A stretch of 64,000 nt of DNA from Streptomyces sp. PTY087I2. Its GTDB lineage: Bacteria; Actinomycetota; Actinomycetes; Streptomycetales; Streptomycetaceae. The translations under genes were made by a program, and so were the position numbers. Position 1 is the stretch's first letter. Each line of letters starts with the position of its first letter. The notes below the pieces were generated by a model. The model was not told the origin of the DNA, ran no database searches, and saw nothing but the letters and a program-made list of their open reading frames with translations. The stretch spans positions 118,606 through 182,605 of the forward strand of contig NZ_LZRD01000023.1 of NCBI RefSeq assembly GCF_001687325.1, in the 5' to 3' direction. Below are positions 53,177 through 61,395 of this stretch, piece after piece.

Positions 53177-54195
53177 CCGTTCCCGATTCCAGCGCATTCG
53201 GCCCGACGGGTCCCGCGGGCCCGGAAGGCACGGCTGCCCCGTCCGACCCGGCCCCGGGCCCCTCGGGCCGGGCCGCGGCCGGGGGGCCGGTGCGGCTAGA
53301 CGGCCCCTGGACCCACCGCGACGTGGCGGCCAACGGCGCGCGCTTCCACATCGCCGAGCTGGGCGAGGGGCCGCTGGTGCTCCTGCTGCACGGCTTCCCG
53401 CAGTTCTGGTGGACCTGGCGCCACCAGATGACCGCGCTCGCCGACGCCGGTTTCCGGGCGGTCGCGATGGACCTGCGCGGGGTGGGCGGCAGCGACCGTA
53501 CGCCGCGCGGTTACGACCCCGCCAACCTGGCCCTCGACGTCACCGGCGTGATCCGCTCCCTCGGTGAGCCCGACGCGGCCCTGGTCGGCCACGACCTCGG
53601 CGGCTACCTCGCCTGGACGGCCGCCGTGATGCGACCCAAGCTGGTCCGCCGGCTCGTCGTCTCCTCGATGCCGCACCCGCGCCGCTGGCGCTCCTCGATG
53701 CTGTCCGACTTCGCCCAGTCGCGGGCCGGGTCGTACGTCTGGGGCTTCCAGCGCCCGTGGCTGCCGGAGCGTCAGCTCCTCGCGGACGACGCCGCCCTGG
53801 TGGGGAGCCTCATCCAGGACTGGGCGGGCCCCCGCACCCCGGAGTTCCCCGACGAGGAGACCCTGGACGTCTACCGGCGGGCCATGAGCATCCCCTCGAC
53901 CGCCCACTGCTCGATCGAGCCGTACCGCTGGATGGTGCGGTCGATGGCGCGTCCGGACGGGATCCAGTTCAACCGGCGGATGAAGCGCCCGGTCCGGGTG
54001 CCCACGCTGCACCTGCACGGGTCGCTCGATCCGGCGGTCCGCACCCGCAGTTCGGCCGGGTCCGGCCAGTACGTCGAGGCGCCCTACCGGTGGCGACTTT
54101 TCGACGGTGTCGGTCACTTCCCGCACGAGGAGGATCCGATCGCCTTCTCCACCGAACTCATCAACTGGCTCAAGGACCCCGAGCCGGACCGGTAG
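53173..54195 (+). CDS. Epoxide hydrolase-like alpha/beta hydrolase
   Basis: This 340-residue protein has a Pro/Gly/Ala-rich leader of about 45 residues, then the hydrolase fold: LLHGFPQFWWTWRHQ (oxyanion HGFP), nucleophile Asp in LVGHDLGGYLAW, and base His in DGVGHFPHEED. The Asp nucleophile and HGFP motif put it with epoxide hydrolases and haloalkane dehalogenases. The substrate is unknown. It is translationally coupled to the holin-X gene (ATGA). Confidence 0.88.
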   Translation: MTVPDSSAFGPTGPAGPEGTAAPSDPAPGPSGRAAAGGPVRLDGPWTHRDVAANGARFHIAELGEGPLVLLLHGFPQFWWTWRHQMTALADAGFRAVAMDLRGVGGSDRTPRGYDPANLALDVTGVIRSLGEPDAALVGHDLGGYLAWTAAVMRPKLVRRLVVSSMPHPRRWRSSMLSDFAQSRAGSYVWGFQRPWLPERQLLADDAALVGSLIQDWAGPRTPEFPDEETLDVYRRAMSIPSTAHCSIEPYRWMVRSMARPDGIQFNRRMKRPVRVPTLHLHGSLDPAVRTRSSAGSGQYVEAPYRWRLFDGVGHFPHEEDPIAFSTELINWLKDPEPDR

Positions 54196-54230
54196 CCGCC
54201 GGGCCCGCCCGGGCACACGTGTCCGACGAA

Positions 54231-54264
54231 CAGCCAATTGCCTGCCGCATAGGCCAATTGGCTG
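54231..54264 (+). terminator. Hairpin after the epoxide hydrolase-like gene
   Basis: CAGCCAATTG (54231-54240) pairs perfectly with CAATTGGCTG (54255-54264), 36 bases after the stop. The following 300 bases to 54569 contain no gene; GC-rich inverted pairs near 54525-54560 may end the marP transcript. Confidence 0.7.
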
Positions 54265-54569
54265 ACGCGCGCACGATTACCGACCTTGGGTCACGGGCAG
54301 ACGTCGGGGTATGGGCTGGACGCACGACTTCACTGACGAAGCACGCAACCGCCGCTCCACCGCGTCAGCCGGTGTGAGCACTCATGAGGGGAGCGGCCCC
54401 CGGGGCCGGGTGCACCAAGTGCATGACCTTCACCGTTCCCGTCTCGGGATTTCCCGCATCCTCCGCCGCCGGGCCCGCTGGGTCTCGGCACGGCTCCGCC
54501 ACCCCCGTAACTGACCCTCGCCGAAGGCCCCCGGGGGCTCTTGAAGCTTCCCGGGGCCCCTAAGGGCGT

Positions 54570-55775
54570 TCAGAGCGCGCAGCCCTGGCTGTCGACCTGC
54601 TGGTTCGCGGAACGGCCGATCTCGATGTCCTCGCGGATCTCGTCCGCCGTCAGCGCGTAGCCGGTGTCCGGGTCGTCGAGCGACTTGGCGAACACGACTC
54701 CGTACACCTTTCCGTCCGGAGTGAGCAGCGGGCCGCCGGAGTTGCCCTGGCGTACCGTCGCGAAGAGCGAGTACACATCGCGGCGCACCGTGCCCCGGTG
54801 GTAGATGTCCGGGCCGTCGGCGTTGATCCGGGCGCGGACGCGGGCCGAGCGCACGTCGTACGCGCCGTTCTCGGGGAAGCCCGCGACGATCGCGCTGTCG
54901 CCGGTCACCGCGTCGTCGTCCGGGCCGGTGAACTTCAGCGGCGTGGCCCGGAGGTCGGGGACGTCCAGGACGGCGATGTCGCGCTGCCAGTCGTAGAGGA
55001 CGACCTTCGCGTCGTACAGCCGGCCCTCGCCGCCGATCTGGACGGTGGGCTCGTCCACACCGCCGACCACGTGGGCGTTGGTCATCACCCGGCGCTCGGA
55101 GAAGACGAAGCCCGTCCCTTCGAGGACCTTGCCGCAGCTCGGGGCCGTACCCACGACCTTGACGATCGACTTCTTGGCGCGGGCGGCCACCGGGCTGCCC
55201 ACGAGGGCCGGGTCCGGGGCCTTCACTTCGGTGATCGGCTCGTTGGCGAACGGGCTGAAGACCTGCGGGAAGCCGTTCTGCGCGAGGACGGAGGAGAAGT
55301 CCTGGAACCAGCTGGGCGCCTGGTCCGGCATCACCCGGTCGACGCCGAGCAGCACCGAGGAGTTGCGGACCTCCTTGCCGAGGGTCGGCAGCGAGGTGCC
55401 CGCCAGCAGCAGGCCGATCATCCAGGCCACCAGCAGCATGGCCACGACGTTGACCAGCGCGCCGCCGGTGGCGTCCAGGGCGCGCGCGGGCGACCAGGTG
55501 ATGTACCGGCGGAGTTTGTTGCCGAGGTGGGTGGTGAAGGCCTGGCCGACCGAGGCGCAGATGATCACGACGACGACCGCGCCGATGGCGACCGCCGTGG
55601 AGACCTCGGCGTCCTCCGTCACCCGGTTCCAGATGACCGGCAGCAGATAGACGGCGACGAGACCGCCCCCGAGGAAGCCGATCACCGACAGGATGCCGAC
55701 GACGAAACCCTGGCGATAGCCGATGACCGCGAACCACACGGCAGCCAGCAGCAGCAGGATGTCCAGCACGTTCAC
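54570..55775 (-). CDS. marP: MarP-type membrane serine protease
   Basis: This 401-residue protein has an N-terminal CvpA-like module of four helices (about 1-130) followed by a periplasmic trypsin-like protease. The catalytic triad is His in VMTNAHVVGG, Asp in WQRDIAVLDV and Ser in RQGNSGGPLL. Cys in PSCGK and in the final QGCAL match the disulfide pair of MarP. In mycobacteria MarP supports acid resistance by cleaving wall hydrolases. GTG 55775 (MNVLDILLLLAAV) starts the first helix; longer upstream starts add a non-native extension. Confidence 0.93.
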   Translation of the reverse strand: MNVLDILLLLAAVWFAVIGYRQGFVVGILSVIGFLGGGLVAVYLLPVIWNRVTEDAEVSTAVAIGAVVVVIICASVGQAFTTHLGNKLRRYITWSPARALDATGGALVNVVAMLLVAWMIGLLLAGTSLPTLGKEVRNSSVLLGVDRVMPDQAPSWFQDFSSVLAQNGFPQVFSPFANEPITEVKAPDPALVGSPVAARAKKSIVKVVGTAPSCGKVLEGTGFVFSERRVMTNAHVVGGVDEPTVQIGGEGRLYDAKVVLYDWQRDIAVLDVPDLRATPLKFTGPDDDAVTGDSAIVAGFPENGAYDVRSARVRARINADGPDIYHRGTVRRDVYSLFATVRQGNSGGPLLTPDGKVYGVVFAKSLDDPDTGYALTADEIREDIEIGRSANQQVDSQGCAL

Positions 55776-55866
55776 CGTCGGTAGCCTCGCAGTTTCGTCA
55801 CCTGGCCCGTCGGTGGTGACGGGGTCCGGGCCCGGCCCGGAACAGCGCAGCAGAACAGCCAGCGTG

Positions 55867-56628
55867 TCATGAGCGCCAGTCGAGCGGCACCTGTCTGGTC
55901 CTGTCCCAGGGGCGTTCCCATCCCGCGTAGTGCACAATCCGGTCGATCACTCCGGCCGTGAATCCCCAGACCAGGGCCGATTCGACCAGGAATGCCGGAC
56001 CGCTGTGTCCGCTCGGGTGGACGGCCGTCGCCCGGTTCCCGGGATCCGTGAGATCCGCCACGGGAACCGTGAAGACCCGGGCCGTCTCGGCCGGATCGAC
56101 CACCCCGACCGGGCTGGGCGCCCGCCACCAGCCGAGCACGGGCGTCACGACGAAGCTGCTGACCGGGATGTAGAGCCGGGGCAGCACGCCGAAGAGCTGG
56201 ACGCCCCGGGGGTCGAGCCCGGTCTCCTCCTCGGCCTCGCGCAGTGCCGCCCGCAGGGGCCCGGTGGTGGCCTGGTCGCCGTCCTCGGGATCCAGCGCGC
56301 CACCGGGGAAGGACGGCTGCCCGGCGTGGGAGCGCAGGGTCCCGGCCCGCTCCATGAGCAGCAGCTCGGGTCCGCGCTCCCCCTCGCCGAACAGGACCAG
56401 GACGGCGGACTGCCGGCCCGCCCCGCTCTCGGGCGGCAGGAATCGGCTGAGCTGCTGCGGCCGGACGCTGCGCGCGGCGCTCGCGACGGGGTCGAGCCAG
56501 GCGGGCAGGCCGTCGGTGGTGACGGCGACGGCCGTGTCGGGAACACGGCTGACGGGGCCGCGGCCCGACGGGCTCTCGGCGGGGCCGTTCGTGGCCTGCG
56601 CCGTGCTGTGTGTATGCGTGTGCGTCAT
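55867..56628 (-). CDS. NUDIX hydrolase, CoA pyrophosphatase type
   Basis: This protein has 253 residues from ATG 56628. The MERAGTLRSHAGQPSFPGGA segment leads into the NUDIX box (PLRAALREAEEETGL) with the CoA-pyrophosphatase signature before it. It likely cleaves CoA or a related nucleotide derivative. An N-terminal His/Thr-rich segment (THTHTHS) is variable. It lies between marP and nth on the same strand, a common actinobacterial order. Confidence 0.9.
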   Translation of the reverse strand: MTHTHTHSTAQATNGPAESPSGRGPVSRVPDTAVAVTTDGLPAWLDPVASAARSVRPQQLSRFLPPESGAGRQSAVLVLFGEGERGPELLLMERAGTLRSHAGQPSFPGGALDPEDGDQATTGPLRAALREAEEETGLDPRGVQLFGVLPRLYIPVSSFVVTPVLGWWRAPSPVGVVDPAETARVFTVPVADLTDPGNRATAVHPSGHSGPAFLVESALVWGFTAGVIDRIVHYAGWERPWDRTRQVPLDWRS

Positions 56629-56742
56629 AGGCACCCCCGTCGATTCACAACGCCTGTCGTCGGCCATTTCGTTCCGAGCCGCTCCGTCCTGGGGATCGAA
56701 TCCGCCTTGAGGGTGAACCTGAGCAATCAGCCGGCCCGAGGT

Positions 56743-57861
56743 TTATCCGGCCCCCAGCGCGGGCGCGGGCTTGCCCGGGTAGTCGGCGGGCGGGCTGAGG
56801 CGCTGCCCCGGATAGCCGCCCATCTCGTACTTCAGGAGCTTCCTGGCCTTCTCCGGATCGGTCTCGCCCTCCCCGTACGACGGGCAGAGCGGCGCGATCG
56901 GGCAGGCCCCGCAGGCGGGTTTGCGGGCGTGGCAGATGCGGCGGCCGTGGAACACGACGCGGTGCGAGAGCATCGTCCACTCGCTCTTCGGGAAGATCCC
57001 GGCGACGACCGCCTCGACCTTCACCGGGTCCTCCTCGTCCGTCCACTTCCAGCGCCGCACCAGGCGCCCGAAGTGCGTGTCGACCGTGATTCCCGGGACT
57101 CCGAAAGCGTTGCCGAGAACGACGTTGGCGGTCTTGCGGCCGACGCCGGGCAGCTTGACGAGATCCTCCAGCCGCCCCGGGACCTCGCCGCCGAACTCGT
57201 CCCGCAGAGCGGCCGAGAGCCCTATCAGCGACTTGGTCTTGGCCCGGAAGAACCCGGTCGGCCGGATGATCTCCTCCATCTCCTCCGGCACCGCCGCCGC
57301 CATGTCCTCGGGCGTGGGGTACGCGGCGAAGAGCGCGGGCGTCGTCTGGTTGACCCTGAGGTCGGTGGTCTGGGCGGAGAGGACCGTGGCCACGAGGAGC
57401 TCGAAGGGATTACGGAAGTCCAGCTCGGGGTGGGCGTACGGATAGATCTCGGCCAGCTCGCGGTTGATCCGGCGCGCCCGGCGGACCATCGCGAGATGCG
57501 ACTCGGGCTTGGGCGCCTTGCGCGGGGCCGCCGCCTTGGCCGTGGCTGCCGCCTTACGCGCCGGGGCTGCCGCCTTGGCCGTGGCCGCCGCCTTACGCGC
57601 CGGGGCCGCCTTCACTTTCTTTCCGGATGTGCCGGGCGTTTTCCTTCCGGATGTGCCGGGCGTTGACGATGACACTGCGGACCTCCTGGCCGACTTCCCG
57701 AACGACTTCCCCGGCCCTCCGGGGGAACCGTGCGCGTCTCCGAGGGAGCCATTCGCGGCATTCTTCGGGCGCGGCCGGCGTTGTTCGCCCACAGCGGAAT
57801 CGTCGCCCTTCACCACCCCGTCAGCCCCCTTGGCCTGCGCTCTCCCCGGCGATCTGGACAC
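56743..57861 (-). CDS. nth: Endonuclease III with Lys/Ala-rich N-terminal extension
   Basis: This 372-residue DNA glycosylase/AP lyase removes oxidised pyrimidines. The HhH motif LPGVGRKTANVVLG holds the catalytic Lys, Asp is in VDTHFGR, and the 4Fe-4S cluster is CHARKPACGACPIAPLC. The domain starts only near residue 120. Before it lie Pro/Gly/Ser stretches and two AARKAAATAKAAAP-like repeats similar to histone or HU tails. An internal start would shorten the extension, but the basic repeats keep the coding frame. Confidence 0.93.
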   Translation of the reverse strand: MSRSPGRAQAKGADGVVKGDDSAVGEQRRPRPKNAANGSLGDAHGSPGGPGKSFGKSARRSAVSSSTPGTSGRKTPGTSGKKVKAAPARKAAATAKAAAPARKAAATAKAAAPRKAPKPESHLAMVRRARRINRELAEIYPYAHPELDFRNPFELLVATVLSAQTTDLRVNQTTPALFAAYPTPEDMAAAVPEEMEEIIRPTGFFRAKTKSLIGLSAALRDEFGGEVPGRLEDLVKLPGVGRKTANVVLGNAFGVPGITVDTHFGRLVRRWKWTDEEDPVKVEAVVAGIFPKSEWTMLSHRVVFHGRRICHARKPACGACPIAPLCPSYGEGETDPEKARKLLKYEMGGYPGQRLSPPADYPGKPAPALGAG

Positions 57862-57967
57862 CCGGCCAGCCTAGGGCCAGGCACCGACAACCACCCTTGC
57901 CACGGCATATCCGCCCCCGATCGGCCCCCTGCCGTAGGGTCCGGCACGCCCGTGCGTCAAACTGGTT

Positions 57968-57983
57968 TGTGATTGATCGCACT
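57968..57983. promoter_or_regulatory. Crp-like binding site in the crp leader
   Basis: TGTGATTGATCGCACT fits TGTGA-N6-TCACA with the inner GTGA and CAC kept. It lies 62 bases before the crp start and suggests autoregulation. Confidence 0.5.
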
Positions 57984-58045
57984 GTTTTACCGTCCGGCAT
58001 GATGGGGACCACGGTTCCCTGGACAGGCCGACAAGGAGAGAACTC

Positions 58046-58720
58046 GTGGACGACGTTCTGCGGCGCGCCCCGCTTTTCGCGGCGCTCGATGACGAGCAGG
58101 CCGCGGAGCTCCGCGCCTCGATGAGTGAGGTGACCCTCGCGCGCGGAGACGCGCTGTTCCACGAGGGCGACCAGGGTGACCGCCTGTACGTGGTCACCGA
58201 GGGCAAGGTGAAGCTCCACCGCACCTCGCCCGACGGGCGCGAGAACATGCTGGCCGTGCTCGGCCCCGGCGAACTGATCGGGGAGCTGTCGCTCTTCGAC
58301 CCGGGCCCGCGTACGGCGACCGCCTCCGCACTGACCGAGGTCAAGCTCCTCGGCCTCGGCCACGGCGACCTCCAGCCCTGGCTGAACGCCCGGCCCGAGG
58401 TGGCCACCGCGCTGCTGCGCGCGGTCGCCCGCCGGCTGCGCAAGACCAACGACCAGATGTCCGACCTGGTCTTCTCCGATGTGCCGGGCCGTGTGGCCCG
58501 CGCCCTCCTGGACCTGTCGCGCCGCTTCGGCGTCCAGTCCGAGGAAGGCATCCACGTCGTGCACGACCTCACCCAGGAGGAGCTGGCCCAGCTGGTCGGC
58601 GCCTCCCGCGAGACGGTCAACAAGGCGCTCGCGGACTTCGCGGGCCGCGGCTGGCTGCGCCTGGAGGCCCGCGCGGTCATCCTGCTGGACGTCGAGCGGC
58701 TGGCGAAGCGCTCGCGCTGA
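58046..58720 (+). CDS. crp: cAMP receptor protein Crp
   Basis: This 224-residue regulator has a cyclic-nucleotide-binding beta roll (1-115: GDQGDRLYVVTEGKVKLHR and GELIGELSLFD, then the Arg of GPRTATASA). A dimer helix and a winged helix with LTQEELAQLVGASRETVNKAL follow. In Streptomyces Crp controls germination and many antibiotic clusters. GTG 58046 follows AAGGAGAGAACTC. A Crp-like site lies in its own leader. Confidence 0.96.
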   Translation: MDDVLRRAPLFAALDDEQAAELRASMSEVTLARGDALFHEGDQGDRLYVVTEGKVKLHRTSPDGRENMLAVLGPGELIGELSLFDPGPRTATASALTEVKLLGLGHGDLQPWLNARPEVATALLRAVARRLRKTNDQMSDLVFSDVPGRVARALLDLSRRFGVQSEEGIHVVHDLTQEELAQLVGASRETVNKALADFAGRGWLRLEARAVILLDVERLAKRSR

Positions 58721-58728
58721 CGCACGAA

Positions 58729-58769
58729 GGGCCCGCACCTCCCGGAGTACGTCCGGCAGGCGCGGGCCC
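58729..58769. terminator. Bidirectional terminator after crp
   Basis: GGGCCCGC (58729-58736) pairs with GCGGGCCC (58762-58769) between the converging crp and beta-lactamase-fold genes. Confidence 0.65.
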
Positions 58770-58802
58770 CTCACGTTCGGGCAGGCCTCGGATGCGCAGG
58801 CC

Positions 58803-59633
58803 TCAGATGAGCCCGTGCCCCGCGAGGTATTCCAGCTGCGCCCGTACGGACAGCTCGGCGGCCGGCCACAAGGAGCGGTCCACGTCGGCGTACACCGCCG
58901 CCACCACATCCGACGGCGTACGGTGCCCGGCCTCCACCGCCGTCTCCACCTGGGCGAGCCGGTGCGCGCGGTGGGCCAGGTAGAACTCCACCGCCCCCTG
59001 CGCGTCCTCCAGCACCGGCCCGTGGCCCGGCAGCACCGTGTGGACGCCGTCGTCGACCGTCAGCGACCGCAGCCGCCGCAGCGAGTCCAGATAGTCGCCG
59101 AGCCGCCCGTCCGGGTGCGCGACCACCGTCGTACCGCGGCCGAGGATCGTGTCGCCCGTCAGCACGGCCCGGTCGGCGGGCAGATGGAACGAGAGCGAGT
59201 CCGCGGTGTGCCCCGGCGTCGGCACCACGCGCAGCTCCAGGCCGCCGGTGGTGATCACGTCACCCGCCCCGAGGCCCTCGTCGCCCAGCCGGAGCGCCGC
59301 GTCCAGGGCCCGTACCTTCGTCCCCGTCAGCTCCGCGAACCGGCCCGCGCCCTCCGCGTGGTCGGGGTGCCCATGGGTGAGCAGCGTGAGGCCCACGCGC
59401 CGCCCGGACCGCTCCACCGCCCCGATCACGGCCCGCAGGTGTACGTCGTCGAGCGGCCCGGGATCGATGACGACCGCGAGATCCGAGTCGGGCTCGGCCA
59501 CGATCCAGGTGTTCGTCCCGTCGAGCGTCATCGCGGACGGATTGGGTGCGAGGACGTTGACCGTACGGGCGGTCGCGGGCCCGGAGACCACGGTTCCGCG
59601 CGGCTGTCCGGGCAGGGCTGCTGCGTCCGTCAT
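58803..59633 (-). CDS. Metallo-beta-lactamase fold hydrolase
   Basis: This 276-residue enzyme has the di-zinc motif LTHGHPDHAEG near residue 87, VVPTPGHTADS, LTGDTILG and LPGHGP. A C-terminal helical domain (SDVVAAVYADVDRSL) is like a winged helix and is typical of the MBLAC2/LACTB2 group of RNA or small-ester hydrolases. It overlaps the NUDIX gene upstream (ATGA), so the pair is co-translated. The substrate is unknown. Confidence 0.9.
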   Translation of the reverse strand: MTDAAALPGQPRGTVVSGPATARTVNVLAPNPSAMTLDGTNTWIVAEPDSDLAVVIDPGPLDDVHLRAVIGAVERSGRRVGLTLLTHGHPDHAEGAGRFAELTGTKVRALDAALRLGDEGLGAGDVITTGGLELRVVPTPGHTADSLSFHLPADRAVLTGDTILGRGTTVVAHPDGRLGDYLDSLRRLRSLTVDDGVHTVLPGHGPVLEDAQGAVEFYLAHRAHRLAQVETAVEAGHRTPSDVVAAVYADVDRSLWPAAELSVRAQLEYLAGHGLI

Positions 59634-60520
59634 GCGGCACCGCCTCCCTCGCCCGCCGTGGGCACGTGTTTGGTGAACTCGTCGTGTCCCGGCCAGGTCA
59701 GCACCAGCTCGTCACCCTCCAGCCGGGCCTGCGCGAGGACCGGCGTCATGTCCTGCACATCGGCGGCCTCCAGGGCCTCCGCGGCCGTCCCGTACGGCGC
59801 GAGGGCCCGCAGCGTGGTCACGGTGGGCGGCATCATCAGCAGCTCGCCCGCGTCGTAGCGGCGGGCGGCCTCCGCCGGGGCGATCCACACCGTACGGTCG
59901 GCCTCGGTGGAGACGTCCCGGGTGCGCTGCCCCTCGGGGAGCGCGGCGACGAAGAACCAGGTGTCGTAGCGGCGGGGTTCGAACTCCGGGGTGATCCAGC
60001 GCGCCCAGGCGCCCAGCAGGTCCGAGCGCAGCACCAGGCCACGCCGGTCCAGGAACTCCGCGAAGGACAGGTCCCGGGCGACCAGCGCCTCCCGGTCGGC
60101 CTCCCAGTCGTCCCCGGTGGTGTCGCCGACCACGGTCGTGGCGGTCGGCCCGGCGAGCAGGACGCCCGCCTCCTCGAACGTCTCGCGCACCGCCGCGCAG
60201 ACGACGGCCTGCGCCTCGGTGACCGTAGCCACGCCGAGCCGGTCGGCCCAGTACTCCAACGGGGGCCCGGCCCACCCGATCAGCCGGTCGTCGTCGCGCG
60301 GATCGACTCCGCCACCCGGATAGGCGTACGCGCCTCCGGCGAACGCCATCGACGTACGGCGGCGCAGCATGTGCACGACGGGTCCACCGCCCTGTGCGTC
60401 CGTGTCGCGGAGCAGCATCACCGTGGCGGCCCGCCGGGGCGTCACGGCCGTCAGCTCACCGGCGGCGAGGGCGCGGATCCGGTCGGGCCATTCCGGGGGG
60501 TACCACTGACCTTGGGACAT
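59630..60520 (-). CDS. NUDIX hydrolase, NUDT7/19-like
   Basis: This 296-residue protein has a NUDIX core (AYAYPGGGVDPRDDD, then the helix CAAVRETFEEAGVLL) separated by an insert, like eukaryotic NUDT19-type CoA diphosphatases. ATG 60520 starts MSQGQWYPPEW. It is co-translated with the MBL-fold gene. Confidence 0.85.
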   Translation of the reverse strand: MSQGQWYPPEWPDRIRALAAGELTAVTPRRAATVMLLRDTDAQGGGPVVHMLRRRTSMAFAGGAYAYPGGGVDPRDDDRLIGWAGPPLEYWADRLGVATVTEAQAVVCAAVRETFEEAGVLLAGPTATTVVGDTTGDDWEADREALVARDLSFAEFLDRRGLVLRSDLLGAWARWITPEFEPRRYDTWFFVAALPEGQRTRDVSTEADRTVWIAPAEAARRYDAGELLMMPPTVTTLRALAPYGTAAEALEAADVQDMTPVLAQARLEGDELVLTWPGHDEFTKHVPTAGEGGGAA

Positions 60521-60602
60521 GGCCGGAGGCTATCCGGAACCGCGCCGATGTTCGAGAGGCTCCCTGATCACCACGGCGACCCGACATGCCCCGTACACAC
60601 AC

Positions 60603-60635
60603 GATCCCGCCCGGTCGCGGGGACCGGGCGGGATC
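60603..60635 (-). terminator. Terminator of the DUF4177-ridA pair
   Basis: There is a perfect 14-bp GC-rich stem (60603-60616 with 60622-60635) with a 5-base loop, 60 bases after the ridA stop. Confidence 0.85.
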
Positions 60636-60642
60636 GGAGACG

Positions 60643-60687
60643 TACAAGAAATACAAGAAATACGAGGAAGGTGAGGAAGGTACGGAA
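60643..60687. repeat. Five 9-bp purine-rich tandem repeats
   Basis: Units of TACAAGAAA at 60643 and 60652 are followed by the diverging TACGAGGAA, GGTGAGGAA and GGTACGGAA. The array lies in the 3' untranslated part of ridA, between stop codon and terminator. Confidence 0.65.
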
Positions 60688-60694
60688 AGGGTCC

Positions 60695-61165
60695 TCAGGC
60701 CTCGACGAGCTCCACCTGGACCTCGACCTCGACCGGTGCGTCCAGCGGCAGCACGGCGACGCCCACGGCGCTGCGCGCGTGCACGCCCTTGTCGCCGAGG
60801 ACCGCGCCCAGCAGCTCGCTGGCGCCGTTGATCACGGCGGGCTGGCCGGTGAAGTCGGAGGCCGAGGCGACGAAGCCGACGACCTTCACGACGCGCTTGA
60901 TCCGGTCCAGGTCACCGGCGACCGACTTCACGGCGGCGAGCGCGTTGAGCGCGCAGGTCTTCGCGAGCTCCTTCGCCTCGTCGGGCGTGACCTCGGCGCC
61001 GACCTTGCCGGTGACGGCGAGTTTGCCGTCCACCATCGGCAGCTGGCCCGAGGTGTACACGTACACCCCGGACTGCACGGCCGGCTGGTACGAGGCCAGC
61101 GGCGGCACGACGGCGGGCAGGGTCAGGCCCAGCTCGGCGAGGCGCGATTCGACGGCGCCCGCCAC
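60695..61165 (-). CDS. RidA family protein
   Basis: This 156-residue trimeric-fold protein is of the long RidA type. It has SGVYVYTSGQLPMVDGKL near residue 40, ALNALAAVKSVAGDLDRIK and GVAVLPLDAPVEVEV. RidA proteins deaminate reactive enamines or imines. The Arg usual in the canonical active site (in the TARSAVGV region, here HARSAVGV) is present. GTG 61165 shares one base with the stop of the DUF4177 gene (TAGTG). Confidence 0.88.
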   Translation of the reverse strand: MAGAVESRLAELGLTLPAVVPPLASYQPAVQSGVYVYTSGQLPMVDGKLAVTGKVGAEVTPDEAKELAKTCALNALAAVKSVAGDLDRIKRVVKVVGFVASASDFTGQPAVINGASELLGAVLGDKGVHARSAVGVAVLPLDAPVEVEVQVELVEA

Positions 61166-61323
61166 TACGCCTTCTCCCGCTTCAGGTAGGCCACGAGCTG
61201 CTCGGGGTTGTTCGGGCCGGGAACGACCTGGACCAGCTCCCAGCCGTCCTCGCCCCAGGTGTCCAGAATCTGCTTGGTCGCGTGCACGAGAAGGGGCACG
61301 GTCGCGTATTCCCACTTGGTCAT
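61165..61323 (-). CDS. DUF4177-type small protein
   Basis: This is a 52-residue peptide (MTKWEYATVPLLVHATKQ, then DTWGEDGWELVQVV, PEQLVAYLKREKA). The WEY and DGWELV pattern is typical of DUF4177. Its function is unknown. It is translationally linked to ridA. Confidence 0.85.
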   Translation of the reverse strand: MTKWEYATVPLLVHATKQILDTWGEDGWELVQVVPGPNNPEQLVAYLKREKA

Positions 61324-61395
61324 GGGCCCGACTGTAACGCCTGGCACGTACGGTCCCGTGCGTAGGCCGGGGCAGGACTGGTTAGGCTCGAATAC

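Noticed and set aside
60521..60694. Riboswitch in front of the NUDIX gene
   Set aside because: The only strong structure is the ridA terminator hairpin; no conserved riboswitch core seen.
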